From: Desulfosporosinus sp.
GTDB taxonomy: Bacteria; Bacillota; Desulfitobacteriia; Desulfitobacteriales; Desulfitobacteriaceae
Reading direction: 5' to 3'
Length of the DNA: 64,000 nucleotides
Assembly (NCBI GenBank): GCA_003513495.1
Contig: DOPM01000028.1
Coordinates: 1 to 64,000, forward strand
A model generated the notes under the pieces. The model saw nothing but the letters and a program-made list of their open reading frames with translations, was not told the origin of the DNA and searched no databases. The number at the start of each line of letters is the position of its first letter. The first letter of the stretch is position 1. The translations under genes were made by a program, and so were the position numbers. Below are positions 42,406 through 51,191 of the stretch, piece by piece.

Positions 42406-43020
42406 TTATGAATGATTAACATTAAGTCTTTGTAGTAATTTTTCCCACGCATGTTCAAGTTGTTTTACTGTTTGACGTTCATTTCCAGAATTATCGATGA
42501 CAACATCTGCTCGTTGACGTTTTTCATCTAGCGATCCTTGGGCAGCTATACGGGCTTCAATCTCGTCAAGACTCAGCTTGTCCCTTGTGAGAACGCGAGA
42601 AATCTGCACGTCCTTAGGTACCCACACAACCCAAACTTCATCCACAGAGGTTTCAAGCCCTGCTTCGAAAAGCAACGGTACATCCCATACACAAACCATA
42701 GCCCCGGACTTCCTTAGAGCGTCTTTCTCCTCGTTCATGCATTCCTTCACGCGAGGGTGCACGATGCGCTCTAAGCGCTTTCGTGCATCATCATCATTGA
42801 AAACCCTTACTCCTAATCGTGAACGATTGATTTGCCCATTGTCAGTTTGAATATCCGAGCCGAATTCTTCGATCAGTCTTGTAATCGTTCTCTGATCCGA
42901 TTGCAACAAACGGTGAACCGTTTTGTCAGCATCAAGCACTGGAACCTCTTGCTTAATAAACCATTGGGCCACTGTAGATTTACCGCTCCCGATTCCACCA
43001 GTCAGTCCGATATTAAACAT
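42406..43020 (-). CDS. coaE: dephospho-CoA kinase
   Basis: 204 residues from ATG 43020 (GAGGTG upstream). NIGLTGGIGSGKSTVAQWF is the P-loop, VLDADKTVHRLL and VWDVPLLFEAGLE are family blocks. It phosphorylates dephospho-CoA, the last step of CoA synthesis. In many Firmicutes it lies in the order polA-mutM-ytaF-coaE, kept here except for the insertion beyond ytaF. Confidence 0.96.
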   Translation of the reverse strand: MFNIGLTGGIGSGKSTVAQWFIKQEVPVLDADKTVHRLLQSDQRTITRLIEEFGSDIQTDNGQINRSRLGVRVFNDDDARKRLERIVHPRVKECMNEEKDALRKSGAMVCVWDVPLLFEAGLETSVDEVWVVWVPKDVQISRVLTRDKLSLDEIEARIAAQGSLDEKRQRADVVIDNSGNERQTVKQLEHAWEKLLQRLNVNHS

Positions 43021-43030
43021 GTGTATCACC

Positions 43031-43690
43031 TCAGATCAATTTTCCAAGTCCGATCAAAATTAATACTGCTCCAGGCAAATATTCCGCTTTATCTGTCCAA
43101 TTGACTGGTATTTTGCCAGCCATTTGTTGTCCTAAACGCAACATCATAATCTGGGTCAAAGCTACGATCCCGATAACCGATATCGTCATTCCAGCCATTG
43201 CCGCACCGATTCCACTAGCAAAAGCATCGACTGCCAGTGCACTCCCCAGCAAGATACTCTCCCGTAAACTAATCACTCCAGAACCATCAACATCTGCAAT
43301 ATCTGGTGTCTTAAGTACCTGAATAACTAAACCAAAAAAACGTAATTGGAATCGAAATATAGGCTCTAAGGCAGGATTGGGTTGGGCCATAGCCATCGCA
43401 GGTACCGCTTCCGGAAAACCCTCCTGTTTACGGTTCCAGATTGCTTTCCCAAGCTGAAAAACCCCTAGGGTCAACAAAATTAACGCTCCCAACAAACGTG
43501 CTGGAATTAATTCAAGCCATAACGTTACCCAACCGCCAAAGAGCATGGATATTCCCATTGCCAAAACTGTACACATTGCAATAGCGATAAGTGAATTGAC
43601 TGGTATCCGAATACGGCGTAGTCCATACGCCAATCCGACCCCAAATCCATCCAGACTTAAAGCCACTGCCATAAGTAGAGCTACCCCCAT
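43031..43690 (-). CDS. ytaF: sporulation membrane protein YtaF
   Basis: 219 residues from ATG 43690 (GGAGGG upstream). Six membrane segments and two G-rich repeated halves, ALSLDGFGVGLAYGLRRI near the start and ALAVDAFASGIGAAMAGM in the second half, as in YtaF and its MntP-like relatives. YtaF is a sporulation-linked membrane protein of unknown mechanism. Located immediately before coaE, as in Bacillus. Confidence 0.9.
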   Translation of the reverse strand: MGVALLMAVALSLDGFGVGLAYGLRRIRIPVNSLIAIAMCTVLAMGISMLFGGWVTLWLELIPARLLGALILLTLGVFQLGKAIWNRKQEGFPEAVPAMAMAQPNPALEPIFRFQLRFFGLVIQVLKTPDIADVDGSGVISLRESILLGSALAVDAFASGIGAAMAGMTISVIGIVALTQIMMLRLGQQMAGKIPVNWTDKAEYLPGAVLILIGLGKLI

Positions 43691-43754
43691 AATATGTATC
43701 CCTCCATCTTGCGACTTCAGGATAATATATGGAATCAAAGGCTATTTGGTGAAA

Positions 43755-45596
43755 TCAATCATTGCCAGCGATCCATTCTTCTAATACACTATCTCTCCTG
43801 TGCCTGATCTTTTCACACTCTTCATGAAGCTTCATCGCCAGCTCATAATTAGTATCCGCGCTTGCAAGTTCCTCTTCTAGGGTTTGGAGAACTTCTTCTA
43901 ACTGTTCTATTTCCAATTCAAGCTGCTTCATTCTCTTTTTTTCGCGTGCAAGATTACGGCTTTCTTGCTGATCTAAACTACTTGGCTTTGAACTACCTTC
44001 GATGGGAGTAACTTTCATTTCCTCTTGTTGTTTATATTCCTTAAACCCAGTATAATCTCCCTCAAACAGCAATAGCCCTTCAGATTTGAGTTCCGCAATT
44101 TTATTAACAACTTTATCTAGAAAGTAACGATCATGTGAAACCACAAGTACGGTCCCCTCGTACTCCTGAAGAGCTTCTTCCAGTACACCACGGGTTTCCG
44201 CATCCAAGTGATTCGTCGGTTCATCAAGCAAGAGCAAATTTCCTTGCTCTAGGAAAAGTTTACATAAAGCTAACCGGCTCTTTTCGCCGCCGCTTAGAAC
44301 AGATATTAGTTTAAACACATCATCTTTTCTAAAACCATATCGTGCTAGTAAATTTCGTATCTCAGGGTCCTTTAATTTCGAGACATCGCGGATTTCATCC
44401 ATAACGTTTCCAGTAGTACCTAGATTCTCGTGTTCCTGTGAATAATAAGCAATTTTTACATTTGCACCTAAACGAATCGTTCCCTTAAAAGGAACCTGTT
44501 GCAGAATCGCCTTAAGTACAGTAGTTTTGCCAATACCATTTTTGCCTAATAAGGCTACTTTATCTCCGCGCCTCAAATCTAATTCAACGTTCTTGAAAAG
44601 TGTTCGAGAACCAAAAGAAATCGAGAGGTTTTCAATTAAGAGGACTCGGTTGCCGCTTCGCCCTCCATTTCCAAGTGAAATTGAAAGTCCGTGGTCTACC
44701 TTTGTAACCTGAATCGGTTTTATTTTTTGTAACTGGCTTTCACGTCCTCGGGCTTGCTTAGAATTGACTCCAGCCTTATTTCTGCGGACATATTCCTCAA
44801 GTTTAGCGATCTTATTGGCTAACCGCTCAGCTTCCCGACCTAATGTTTTAACTTCAAGAACTTTCAGCAATTCAAATTCCGAATAGTTCCCGGTATACCC
44901 TTTAAGTCCGCCATTTTCCAGGCAAAAAACACGTGACACGGTACGATCTAAAAAGTATCGGTCATGAGAAACAATCAGCAGGGCCCCAGGATAATCTCGC
45001 AAATATCCTTCAAGCCATTCCATGGCTGCAATATCCAAATGATTCGTAGGTTCATCCAAGATCAAGAGTTCAGGTCCTCGAAGCAAAAGCTTACATAAGG
45101 CTAACCGAGTCTTCTGTCCACCGCTCAACTTCGAGACTTGGGAATTAGTCTCCGCTTCAAGACCTAGCCCTGCTAATATTCTTCGGACTAAAGCTTCTAA
45201 AGCGTAACCCCCCTGGCGCTCAAATGATTCAGTTAAGACTGCATACTGCTCCATGATTTTCTCACTAGGCGTAGAAGCCATCTTATCCTCTAACTCACGC
45301 AGTTGTTCCTGCATTTGCAATAGATCCGCTCGTTCCTGGATTACGCACTCAAAAACGCTCCCCTCGTCCTCCACAACCGGAGTCTGAGGAAGATAACCAT
45401 AGGAACCTAAAATTTGAACTTCTCCACTTTCTAAGCGCACATCTCCTAAACAAGCTCGAATAAGGGTTGTTTTACCCGCTCCATTTGGACCGACCAAAGC
45501 AGCCTTTTCTCCATTTTCCAAAGTAAAACTAATCCGCCGAAACAGCGGCTCACCTGATATATCAACGCCACAATCCCGGCAAAATAAAACACTCAT
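43755..45596 (-). CDS. ABC-F family ATPase
   Basis: 613 residues from ATG 45596, which gives the family N-terminus; an upstream ATG (45653) has no ribosome site. Two ATPase cassettes: GPNGAGKTT with LSGGQKTRLAL and LILDEPTNHLD, then GKNGIGKTT with LSGGEKSRLAL and LLLDEPTNHLD. A charged linker (about 235-300) and a C-terminal coiled coil (about 550-605) are typical. No membrane domain. Such proteins act on ribosomes, as translation factors or antibiotic protection. The linker type does not let me say which. Confidence 0.93.
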   Translation of the reverse strand: MSVLFCRDCGVDISGEPLFRRISFTLENGEKAALVGPNGAGKTTLIRACLGDVRLESGEVQILGSYGYLPQTPVVEDEGSVFECVIQERADLLQMQEQLRELEDKMASTPSEKIMEQYAVLTESFERQGGYALEALVRRILAGLGLEAETNSQVSKLSGGQKTRLALCKLLLRGPELLILDEPTNHLDIAAMEWLEGYLRDYPGALLIVSHDRYFLDRTVSRVFCLENGGLKGYTGNYSEFELLKVLEVKTLGREAERLANKIAKLEEYVRRNKAGVNSKQARGRESQLQKIKPIQVTKVDHGLSISLGNGGRSGNRVLLIENLSISFGSRTLFKNVELDLRRGDKVALLGKNGIGKTTVLKAILQQVPFKGTIRLGANVKIAYYSQEHENLGTTGNVMDEIRDVSKLKDPEIRNLLARYGFRKDDVFKLISVLSGGEKSRLALCKLFLEQGNLLLLDEPTNHLDAETRGVLEEALQEYEGTVLVVSHDRYFLDKVVNKIAELKSEGLLLFEGDYTGFKEYKQQEEMKVTPIEGSSKPSSLDQQESRNLAREKKRMKQLELEIEQLEEVLQTLEEELASADTNYELAMKLHEECEKIRHRRDSVLEEWIAGND

Positions 45597-45735
45597 TTCT
45601 CTAGATAGCCCCTTTATTTTCAGTGGAAGCAAGGGCGGTTCTCTTGATTCCATGTTATATCCGCTTAGTTGCCTCTAAATTTAATAATATCACACACGCT
45701 GTTCTCAAACAAACACATAAAGTTACATCTATTTT

Positions 45736-46149
45736 CTATTGCACTTTTAAATTTTTGTAGTTAATAAGTAAGAGCATCTCAATTAATACACCGATCCCGA
45801 TTCCAATAGCGTAAGAAATCAAATCCCTCCACAAAAATCCGTAACCTAAAACTAGTCCGCCAAGCCTGGTTGCCCTTAATGAATCAACCCATGGAGAATG
45901 GTACAATTGACTAATTTCAATAGCAAAAGAAAAAAGCAACGCAGCCACCGCAATCCATCTTGTTTCTCGACTCCTGAATAGAAGACCACACAAGAAAAAA
46001 ACCATGAGTGCCCATAAAGCATCACCTAAATATAGGTTAATCCAATCCGAAAGGTATATTGAAAAACGTCTAGAACATAAACCTAGGGTCACAACAATGA
46101 TAACTAGGAAAGAATAATTGATCATATGTCTCTTAGGTAACAAAAACAA
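45736..46149 (-). CDS. DUF2809 (VanZ-like) membrane protein
   Basis: 137 residues with four hydrophobic segments. LGDALWALMVFFLCGLLFRS and AIEISQLYHSPWVDSLR are the DUF2809 blocks. TTG start with AGGAGAGG seven bases upstream; an ATG nine codons later is an alternative. Function unknown. Confidence 0.75.
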   Translation of the reverse strand: MFLLPKRHMINYSFLVIIVVTLGLCSRRFSIYLSDWINLYLGDALWALMVFFLCGLLFRSRETRWIAVAALLFSFAIEISQLYHSPWVDSLRATRLGGLVLGYGFLWRDLISYAIGIGIGVLIEMLLLINYKNLKVQ

Positions 46150-46298
46150 GTCATTTCCTCTCCTGGAGATTTTTTTTGATATTGGGCCATAACAAGGAAA
46201 AACATACCCAGAATGAATCGCCCGACATTAGGATTTTTCAAACTAATTCCCAACATAACAAGAGAAAATAGAATTCCGGTTACTATGGGACCTAACAT
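46122..46298 (-). CDS. 58-residue membrane protein, possibly truncated
   Basis: MLGPIVTGILFSLVMLGI followed by GRFILGMFFLVMAQ shows two hydrophobic stretches around a K-N-P-N-V-G-R-F motif. Small membrane proteins of this layout are usually longer, so the C-terminus, which overlaps the DUF2809 start by 28 bases, may be a broken end. GGAGGG lies upstream of the ATG. Confidence 0.4.
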   Translation of the reverse strand: MLGPIVTGILFSLVMLGISLKNPNVGRFILGMFFLVMAQYQKKSPGEEMTCFCYLRDI

Positions 46299-46407
46299 AT
46301 CAAGTTAACCCTCCAATAATAGTATTAACTCCACCAGTTAGCATATTTTCTAGATTAGGGAATATTCAAATTCATATGATTCAGGGAGTTTAGGCATAAA
46401 TTAAGTA

Positions 46408-46883
46408 TTATTGCAATTCATATAAAGCTTTTTCATAGTCCTTAACAAAATAACGTTTGCCCTTATTGATCACTATATGCCCTTCCATCTCCAATAACAT
46501 CCTCTGATGTTCAATTCCCCCAGGATACTTTGGATTTAATTCTCCATCTTTTTTCAAAGTTCGCCAATATGGAGTGATTTCTCCGCTTTCTGAATTCTGG
46601 CTTTCTTGGGACGCATTTGCAGCAAGGTTAATAAAAATTCCGGCTGTAAGATGACAAGTGAAGTCAGCATCATGTTTCTTCGCTAGATATGCTCTAATTT
46701 CGTTTGAAGTAATGATTCTACCTTTAGGAATTCTCTTCATTACCTCATCATATTCGATAGGGGCGCTATTAGCATATTACCACAGCCGAAACGCTTCGCC
46801 ATGCTATTGTCAAAGCCTATGAATTCGGTCTTTGGCAAATCTCCTGAATTATTTAGTTTCTCGGTATACGTTTTTTTGACCAT
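46408..46883 (-). pseudogene. MGMT/alkyltransferase-like gene split by a frameshift
   Basis: The C-terminal open frame (46408-46740) contains PKGRIITSNEIRAYLAKKH and PYWRTLKKDGELNPKYPGG, the MGMT/ATL-like DNA-binding family. The N-terminus is in another frame from ATG 46883 (AGGAGG upstream): MVKKTYTEKLNNSGDLPK, then KRFGCGNMLIAP. After GCGCC the frame must shift to read APIEYDEVMKRIPKGR. The shift lies at or next to the C-run (GGGG at 46760-46763 on the plus strand), equivalent to two extra bases. The family normally reads straight through. Either a real pseudogene or a sequencing error. Confidence 0.7.
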
Positions 46884-47087
46884 AGAAACTCCTCCTAAAA
46901 ATTCGGATTTTCAAAGAGTTCATTAATTTAATCTCCATCCATAAGAGAATCTATGAATATATCATACCATATTTTGGAGCGACTCGATCCTGCGAATCCT
47001 CAAGATTCTTCGGACATTAAACGAGTGAGGTATAAAAAAACTAAAATATACCAATAATAAAGAAAATAGAATAAGGGAGGCATTATA

Positions 47088-47303
47088 ATGAATTGGTTAT
47101 CAAAAGCCGCTTTAATACTTGTAATTATCGGAGCTATCAACTGGTTGCTAGTCGGTGTCTTTCAATGGGACCTTGTCACTTCTCTTTTCGGTGGAGATAC
47201 ATTTAGAGCCTCATCTGGGTTAAGCAGGATAATTTATTCACTAGTTGGTATAGCAGGCATTTACTCTTTATCTTTCCTTTTTACAAATAATGACGTTAAG
47301 TAA
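47088..47303 (+). CDS. DUF378 small membrane protein
   Basis: 71 residues, two membrane helices. ALILVIIGAINWLLVGVFQW and the SRIIYSLVGIAGIYSLSF block are the DUF378 signature. Function unknown. GGGAGG precedes the ATG and a terminator follows. Confidence 0.88.
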   Translation: MNWLSKAALILVIIGAINWLLVGVFQWDLVTSLFGGDTFRASSGLSRIIYSLVGIAGIYSLSFLFTNNDVK

Positions 47304-47335
47304 AATTATTAAGATTTGTTCATAATAACTTAGAC

Positions 47336-47367
47336 GGAACTCTTACTTTCGGAAGGGTTCCTTTTCT
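47336..47367 (+). terminator. terminator of the DUF378 gene
   Basis: GGAACTCTT pairs with AAGGGTTCC (one G-T pair) followed by TTTTCTT. Confidence 0.7.
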
Positions 47368-47471
47368 TATCGTTTAGGCCCAATTAAAGTTGTTCTAAAC
47401 TATAGGCTTAGCGTACCAACCGTTTTCATTATGGCTAAGTGTCGAAACCCTCAGGTGTACCGACGCCCTTT

Positions 47472-48119
47472 TTAGCTAATCTTTTGGGCATAAACGAACA
47501 TGTCTACTGTTGTTGTGCCGTCGCTTTCAGGATATAAATCTCGTTGAATTTGCAGTATCTCTAAATCATTCTTTACCAGTATTTGTCTAATGAAATCTTC
47601 CGAGTAGTAGTTGAAGAATATGTAGTCATTAGGACTAAAACTAGTTGTTTCGAAACCCGACTTTGAACCTTCCATACAACTTAAATATAGGAAACCACCC
47701 TTACTTAATACTTGACCTATATCGTCAACCAGTTTCTCAGCTTCCTCATTTGATAAATGGGGTAGGCAAAAAGACGCTATGACAGCATCATACACCTTCC
47801 CCTTTAAATTCATGTCTCTAATATCTCCAACAAGGAAGTTGACCTTTGGAGAATGTACATTTGCCCGTGCACGATTAATCATCTGTCTAGAAAGGTCGAT
47901 ACCTAAGATCTCAAATCCCTTATTGGCTTCGACCAGGAGCTTTGCAGTATTTCCGGGACCACATCCGACATCTAAAACCTTTGCTCTGGGCAATAGAATA
48001 TTGCAGAATCCCTCTAATTTAGTCTTGTAACTCTCGAAATTCATGAACTTGTTTTGATATGAATCCGCATGCTTATCGTATGTCTCTATAGTCCTCTTCG
48101 TTTTATCCAAATATGTCAC
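47472..48119 (-). CDS. class I SAM-dependent methyltransferase
   Basis: 215 residues. VLDVGCGPGNTAKLLVE is motif I, ILGIDLSRQMINRARA motif II, and DAVIASFCLPHLSNEE the post-II block of the UbiE/methyltransferase-11 type. Small-molecule or protein substrate unknown. The gene follows the AAA ATPase gene by 38 bases, so they may be one unit. Confidence 0.85.
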   Translation of the reverse strand: MTYLDKTKRTIETYDKHADSYQNKFMNFESYKTKLEGFCNILLPRAKVLDVGCGPGNTAKLLVEANKGFEILGIDLSRQMINRARANVHSPKVNFLVGDIRDMNLKGKVYDAVIASFCLPHLSNEEAEKLVDDIGQVLSKGGFLYLSCMEGSKSGFETTSFSPNDYIFFNYYSEDFIRQILVKNDLEILQIQRDLYPESDGTTTVDMFVYAQKIS

Positions 48120-48157
48120 ACCTTTCCAACATAGTGTATAACTTCTCGAAGGTTTGC

Positions 48158-48883
48158 CTACTCTTCGAAGAGTTTCCGCAAATAACGACCTCTATTTTCC
48201 AAAAAACCTCTGGTAATCTGATAATGCGAAGTATTTTCATAAGTCGTCTGAGAGATCGGTGAAGTATCGAAATCGAGAATCTGTGCACCTGGGTAAGCCA
48301 AAATAATTGGAGAATGCGTCGCAATAATAAACTGGGATTGACTGTCTTGTTCTAAATCCCTTATGATCCTCAACAAAGTGAGTTGACGAGCTGGAGAAAG
48401 AGCAGCCTCTGGTTCATCTAATAGATAGATCCCTTGTTTTCCAAACCTATTTACGAATAGAGATAAGAAGGATTCTCCATGTGATTGTTTATGTAGCGAT
48501 TTTCCACCATATGGCTCATATGCAGATGGGCCGAGACTATCAATATGAGATGCAAAGTTGTATAGGCTTTCGGCCCTAAGAAAAAAACCATTCGCGATTT
48601 TCGGTGCCCAGGAAAGCCTTATGAAATCACCTAAAGCTGATTCAGCGGAATGGACTTCATAAAAGTTATTCTTACTTCCACCAGCCGTATTGAAATCACA
48701 TTTAAAGGCAATAGCTTCAAGGAGCGTCGATTTTCCAGACCCGTTCTCACCTACAAAAAAAGTAACACTTTTGTTAAACTCTATCGTTTCCAATCTCTGA
48801 AACGCATTTATAGAGAATGGGTAGACCTTGTGACTTGGAATCCTTTCATTTAAAAAAATCAATCTTCGCAAAAACATTCTCAT
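48158..48883 (-). CDS. AAA/SMC-like ATPase with intact Walker motifs
   Basis: 241 residues. FFVGENGSGKSTLLEAIAF is Walker A, GIYLLDEPEAALSPARQLTLL the signature helix with Walker B, and IATHSPIILAYPGA the switch His. There is no coiled coil, so it resembles the small AAA family ATPases related to OLD/RecF-like proteins. These are often annotated as ATP-binding proteins of unknown role. It precedes a methyltransferase gene; there is no nuclease domain, so a defence role is not supported. Confidence 0.8.
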   Translation of the reverse strand: MRMFLRRLIFLNERIPSHKVYPFSINAFQRLETIEFNKSVTFFVGENGSGKSTLLEAIAFKCDFNTAGGSKNNFYEVHSAESALGDFIRLSWAPKIANGFFLRAESLYNFASHIDSLGPSAYEPYGGKSLHKQSHGESFLSLFVNRFGKQGIYLLDEPEAALSPARQLTLLRIIRDLEQDSQSQFIIATHSPIILAYPGAQILDFDTSPISQTTYENTSHYQITRGFLENRGRYLRKLFEE

Positions 48884-48984
48884 TCTCTCCCATCTTTACT
48901 CGCAAGGGCTAAGCCCTTGCTATTACCGCACAAACCAAGGAAGCCTGACTCAAAGTTATGAGAAATGCCTTTTATTCGAAGGCA

Positions 48985-49614
48985 CTATTCTTTAGGCAAA
49001 TGAGAGCTTACACCTGCTTGATAATGTTTCAAAAACATACTAAAGTATTTCTCGCAGGTTTGTTGCTCTTCAATCTCTCCAACCATTCTTAAAATTTCCA
49101 TCGCCGCCTCAAGGGTACAAAGTGTTCCTTCGACCCTGCCTCTTCGTAGAACAAACTTAGTTTGATAATCCGGGGTTATTGAGACTATAGGAATATCCTT
49201 TAAATACTCGCTCTTTCGAACTATCTTTCTAGCTTCCTTCCATGTACCATCTATTAGAATAAATGCGCTTCCTAGATTCAAATAATCTACAGTTCTATTA
49301 GTTGAAGATTCCTCATCTTCGGGAAATAGTAGAAAGATTTTACCTTTATAAGAATTAATATTTTCTAATAGCCCTATTGGTGGGCTGGTACGTTCCCATA
49401 AAAAAATTTCGGTTGAGGCTGGGTTTATTAACTCGAGCAATCTTCCTGTACTAGATGGTCGGTAAAATTCCCTTTTACTGGCTAAAATCCAAAACTTTGA
49501 CTTTGTTGCTATCGGACTCACTTGATTACAAATACAAGTCAATGTGGGTAACCCACACTTATTGCAACTTTCATATAATCTTGTGATCTGCTTTACCTTA
49601 AAATCATTTGCCAA
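48985..49614 (-). CDS. DTW-domain tRNA-uridine aminocarboxypropyltransferase
   Basis: 209 residues. CNKCGLPTLTCIC gives N-terminal Cys motifs; AFILIDGTWKEARKIVRKSE carries the D-x-T-W motif, and CTLEAAMEIL follows, as in TapT/YfiP proteins. These transfer the aminocarboxypropyl group of SAM to tRNA uridine (acp3U47). The second half has KFVLRRGRVEGTL. Single gene. Confidence 0.85.
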   Translation of the reverse strand: MANDFKVKQITRLYESCNKCGLPTLTCICNQVSPIATKSKFWILASKREFYRPSSTGRLLELINPASTEIFLWERTSPPIGLLENINSYKGKIFLLFPEDEESSTNRTVDYLNLGSAFILIDGTWKEARKIVRKSEYLKDIPIVSITPDYQTKFVLRRGRVEGTLCTLEAAMEILRMVGEIEEQQTCEKYFSMFLKHYQAGVSSHLPKE

Positions 49615-49982
49615 CCTTGCATACTCCTTGCTATGTGCTTAACGCGTTCTGAGGGTTCCAGAAGTCTGGTTACTAGATTCATGCTAAACAAATTAGTAAT
49701 ATTCATTTGCAGTTAGTACAATGTAAAATAATTAGTCGCTTATTTCGATTCCGTATTTGATTCTGTAAAAAATGCAAATCCAAATTGTAGATAAGATAGT
49801 TAAAACCATAAATGGGATTTCAACAAGATAGTAAGTAATCGCTACTTCACCGATAGAAGTAAAGTTATAATGATAAATTGAGTCTAAACAAAACGTATAA
49901 CCTCTCGATTTATACATTCTGTACATTCTGGTCATACTGTACGTAAGTTATTGCATATGATATTATTGGAGGTGAGGGAGGA

Positions 49983-50408
49983 ATGACTATGTTGACTGAA
50001 TTACAATTTACTGAGGCAAGGAGTCAATTTTCATCCCTGTATGACTCTGTCTTCAACTCTTTTAACCCTGCAATTGTAAAAAGAAAACACACTGAACAAG
50101 TTGCAATGCTTCGAGTTGATCTGCTCAAGATGGTACTAGAAGACTACAAATTAATTCCTGAAATTATTCAAGAAGACGATGGATCAATAACACTTGCTCT
50201 TGATGCTCTTGAGATTTATGTTAATAACTCAACATTAGAGTTAGCCGCAAAGGACTTGGTCGAAGACATTAAACTATATGCCCAAGATTATTCAAACCGT
50301 TCCCAATTATTTCTTAATGCCCCAAACCGAACACACCATTTCCCATATGTATTGAGAATTATGCTATGTGAAAACGACGAAGAAATCCGTACTTTGATAG
50401 GATCGTAA
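49983..50408 (+). CDS. Phd/YefM-like antitoxin candidate, extended
   Basis: 141 residues. TELQFTEARSQFSSLYDSVF and PAIVKRKHTEQVAMLRVDLL look like the Phd/YefM DNA-binding fold that autoregulates toxin-antitoxin operons. The remaining ~80 residues (acidic, DDGSITLALDALEIYVNNST) extend beyond usual Phd proteins (about 80-90 aa) and may bind the toxin. GGAGGTGAGGGAGG precedes the ATGs. Followed, three bases after its stop, by a HicA-like gene. Confidence 0.6.
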   Translation: MTMLTELQFTEARSQFSSLYDSVFNSFNPAIVKRKHTEQVAMLRVDLLKMVLEDYKLIPEIIQEDDGSITLALDALEIYVNNSTLELAAKDLVEDIKLYAQDYSNRSQLFLNAPNRTHHFPYVLRIMLCENDEEIRTLIGS

Positions 50409-50411
50409 GCT

Positions 50412-50636
50412 ATGGCACCAAAGTTTGGAGATTTGAAACGTTATTGCGAGAAGAATGGTTGGGTTATGGCTCGTAACACGGATCATTGGTACTACGAAAA
50501 AGTCCTGAATGATGGAACCCTTCTACGAACAAAAATAAGCCATGCCGTTAGTAAAGAGATTCCTAAGAATCTATGGGATAGAATTCTTCGCAAACAACTT
50601 CATAAAAGTGAGAAAGACTTTTGGAAAGGACTTTAA
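50412..50636 (+). CDS. HicA-like toxin candidate
   Basis: 74 residues with the small alpha-beta pattern of HicA/double-stranded-RNA-binding-like toxins: FGDLKRYCEKNGWVMARNTD, then HWYYEK, then GTLLRTKISHA and KEIPKNLWDRILRKQL. HicA interferes with mRNA via a catalytic His on strand 2. HWYYEK supplies a His in about that position. The adjacent upstream gene is Phd-like rather than HicB-like, which is unusual. Confidence 0.6.
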   Translation: MAPKFGDLKRYCEKNGWVMARNTDHWYYEKVLNDGTLLRTKISHAVSKEIPKNLWDRILRKQLHKSEKDFWKGL

Positions 50637-50984
50637 CTAGTCTTGAAGAAGGTCTTTTTTTATGACCCGAAAGCCAAATTCGATAGGGACATTTCACTTA
50701 ACGTTTAAGAATTTGCGCCGCGTTATACATTAAGACCCAGACTCCAGTTGATCATACAAGACTTCGAAAGTAACAGTTTTCTAGTAACTCTGCAGTTCAG
50801 CGAGCATTTAAGGGTTCTCGGGCACTTCGTTTAATCAAATGACATATATATATTCATCAAATAACTTACACCAAAACTATATGTAATGGCAACTCACTCA
50901 AAATGCTTTTAATTTAATTAGTCGTCGCCTGACTGTTCAAATAACTTAAGTCTTCACTTCATTGAAGCCTCTATTTCATATTTC

Positions 50985-51086
50985 ATAGCCGAAGAATCTT
51001 GACTTCTAAACTATTTCACACAAGGTTAAAGATCCTTCGCTGAGCTCAGGATGACATGAGTGAAAGAGGACCCTAAAGTTATACTT
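50985..51086. repeat. dispersed repeat, copy 2
   Basis: Core 51031-51086 (GATCCTTCGCTGAGCTCAGG to GACCCTAAAGTTATACTT), with left extension TAGCCGAAGAATCTTGACTT shared with copy 1. The right end lies 15 bases from the mutM terminator stem (51101). Together with that hairpin it explains the right part of the 50637-51191 gap; 50650-50980 shows no gene. Confidence 0.85.
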
Positions 51087-51097
51087 TCTGATTCGTC

Positions 51098-51126
51098 AAA
51101 AAAGCTAGGGGTTTCCCCCTAGCTTT
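51098..51126 (-). terminator. terminator of mutM/polA
   Basis: AAAGCTAGGGG pairs with CCCCTAGCTTT over a 4-base loop; read leftward it ends in TTTTTTGAC. Confidence 0.9.
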
Positions 51127-51191
51127 AAATCCATTCTTAAACAACTCCTGACCTGGATGGATTGCAAAAAACCGCAAACTGTCTTATCAGT

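Noticed and set aside
48158..48883. AAA ATPase plus methyltransferase as a phage-defence system
   Set aside because: No nuclease, TOPRIM, restriction or effector domain is present, and the methyltransferase is of the small-molecule type.
49732..49935. 67-codon minus-strand frame with hydrophobic stretches
   Set aside because: No Shine-Dalgarno site, no promoter and no family resemblance; it lies in the promoter region of the toxin-antitoxin pair. Composition alone could give it.
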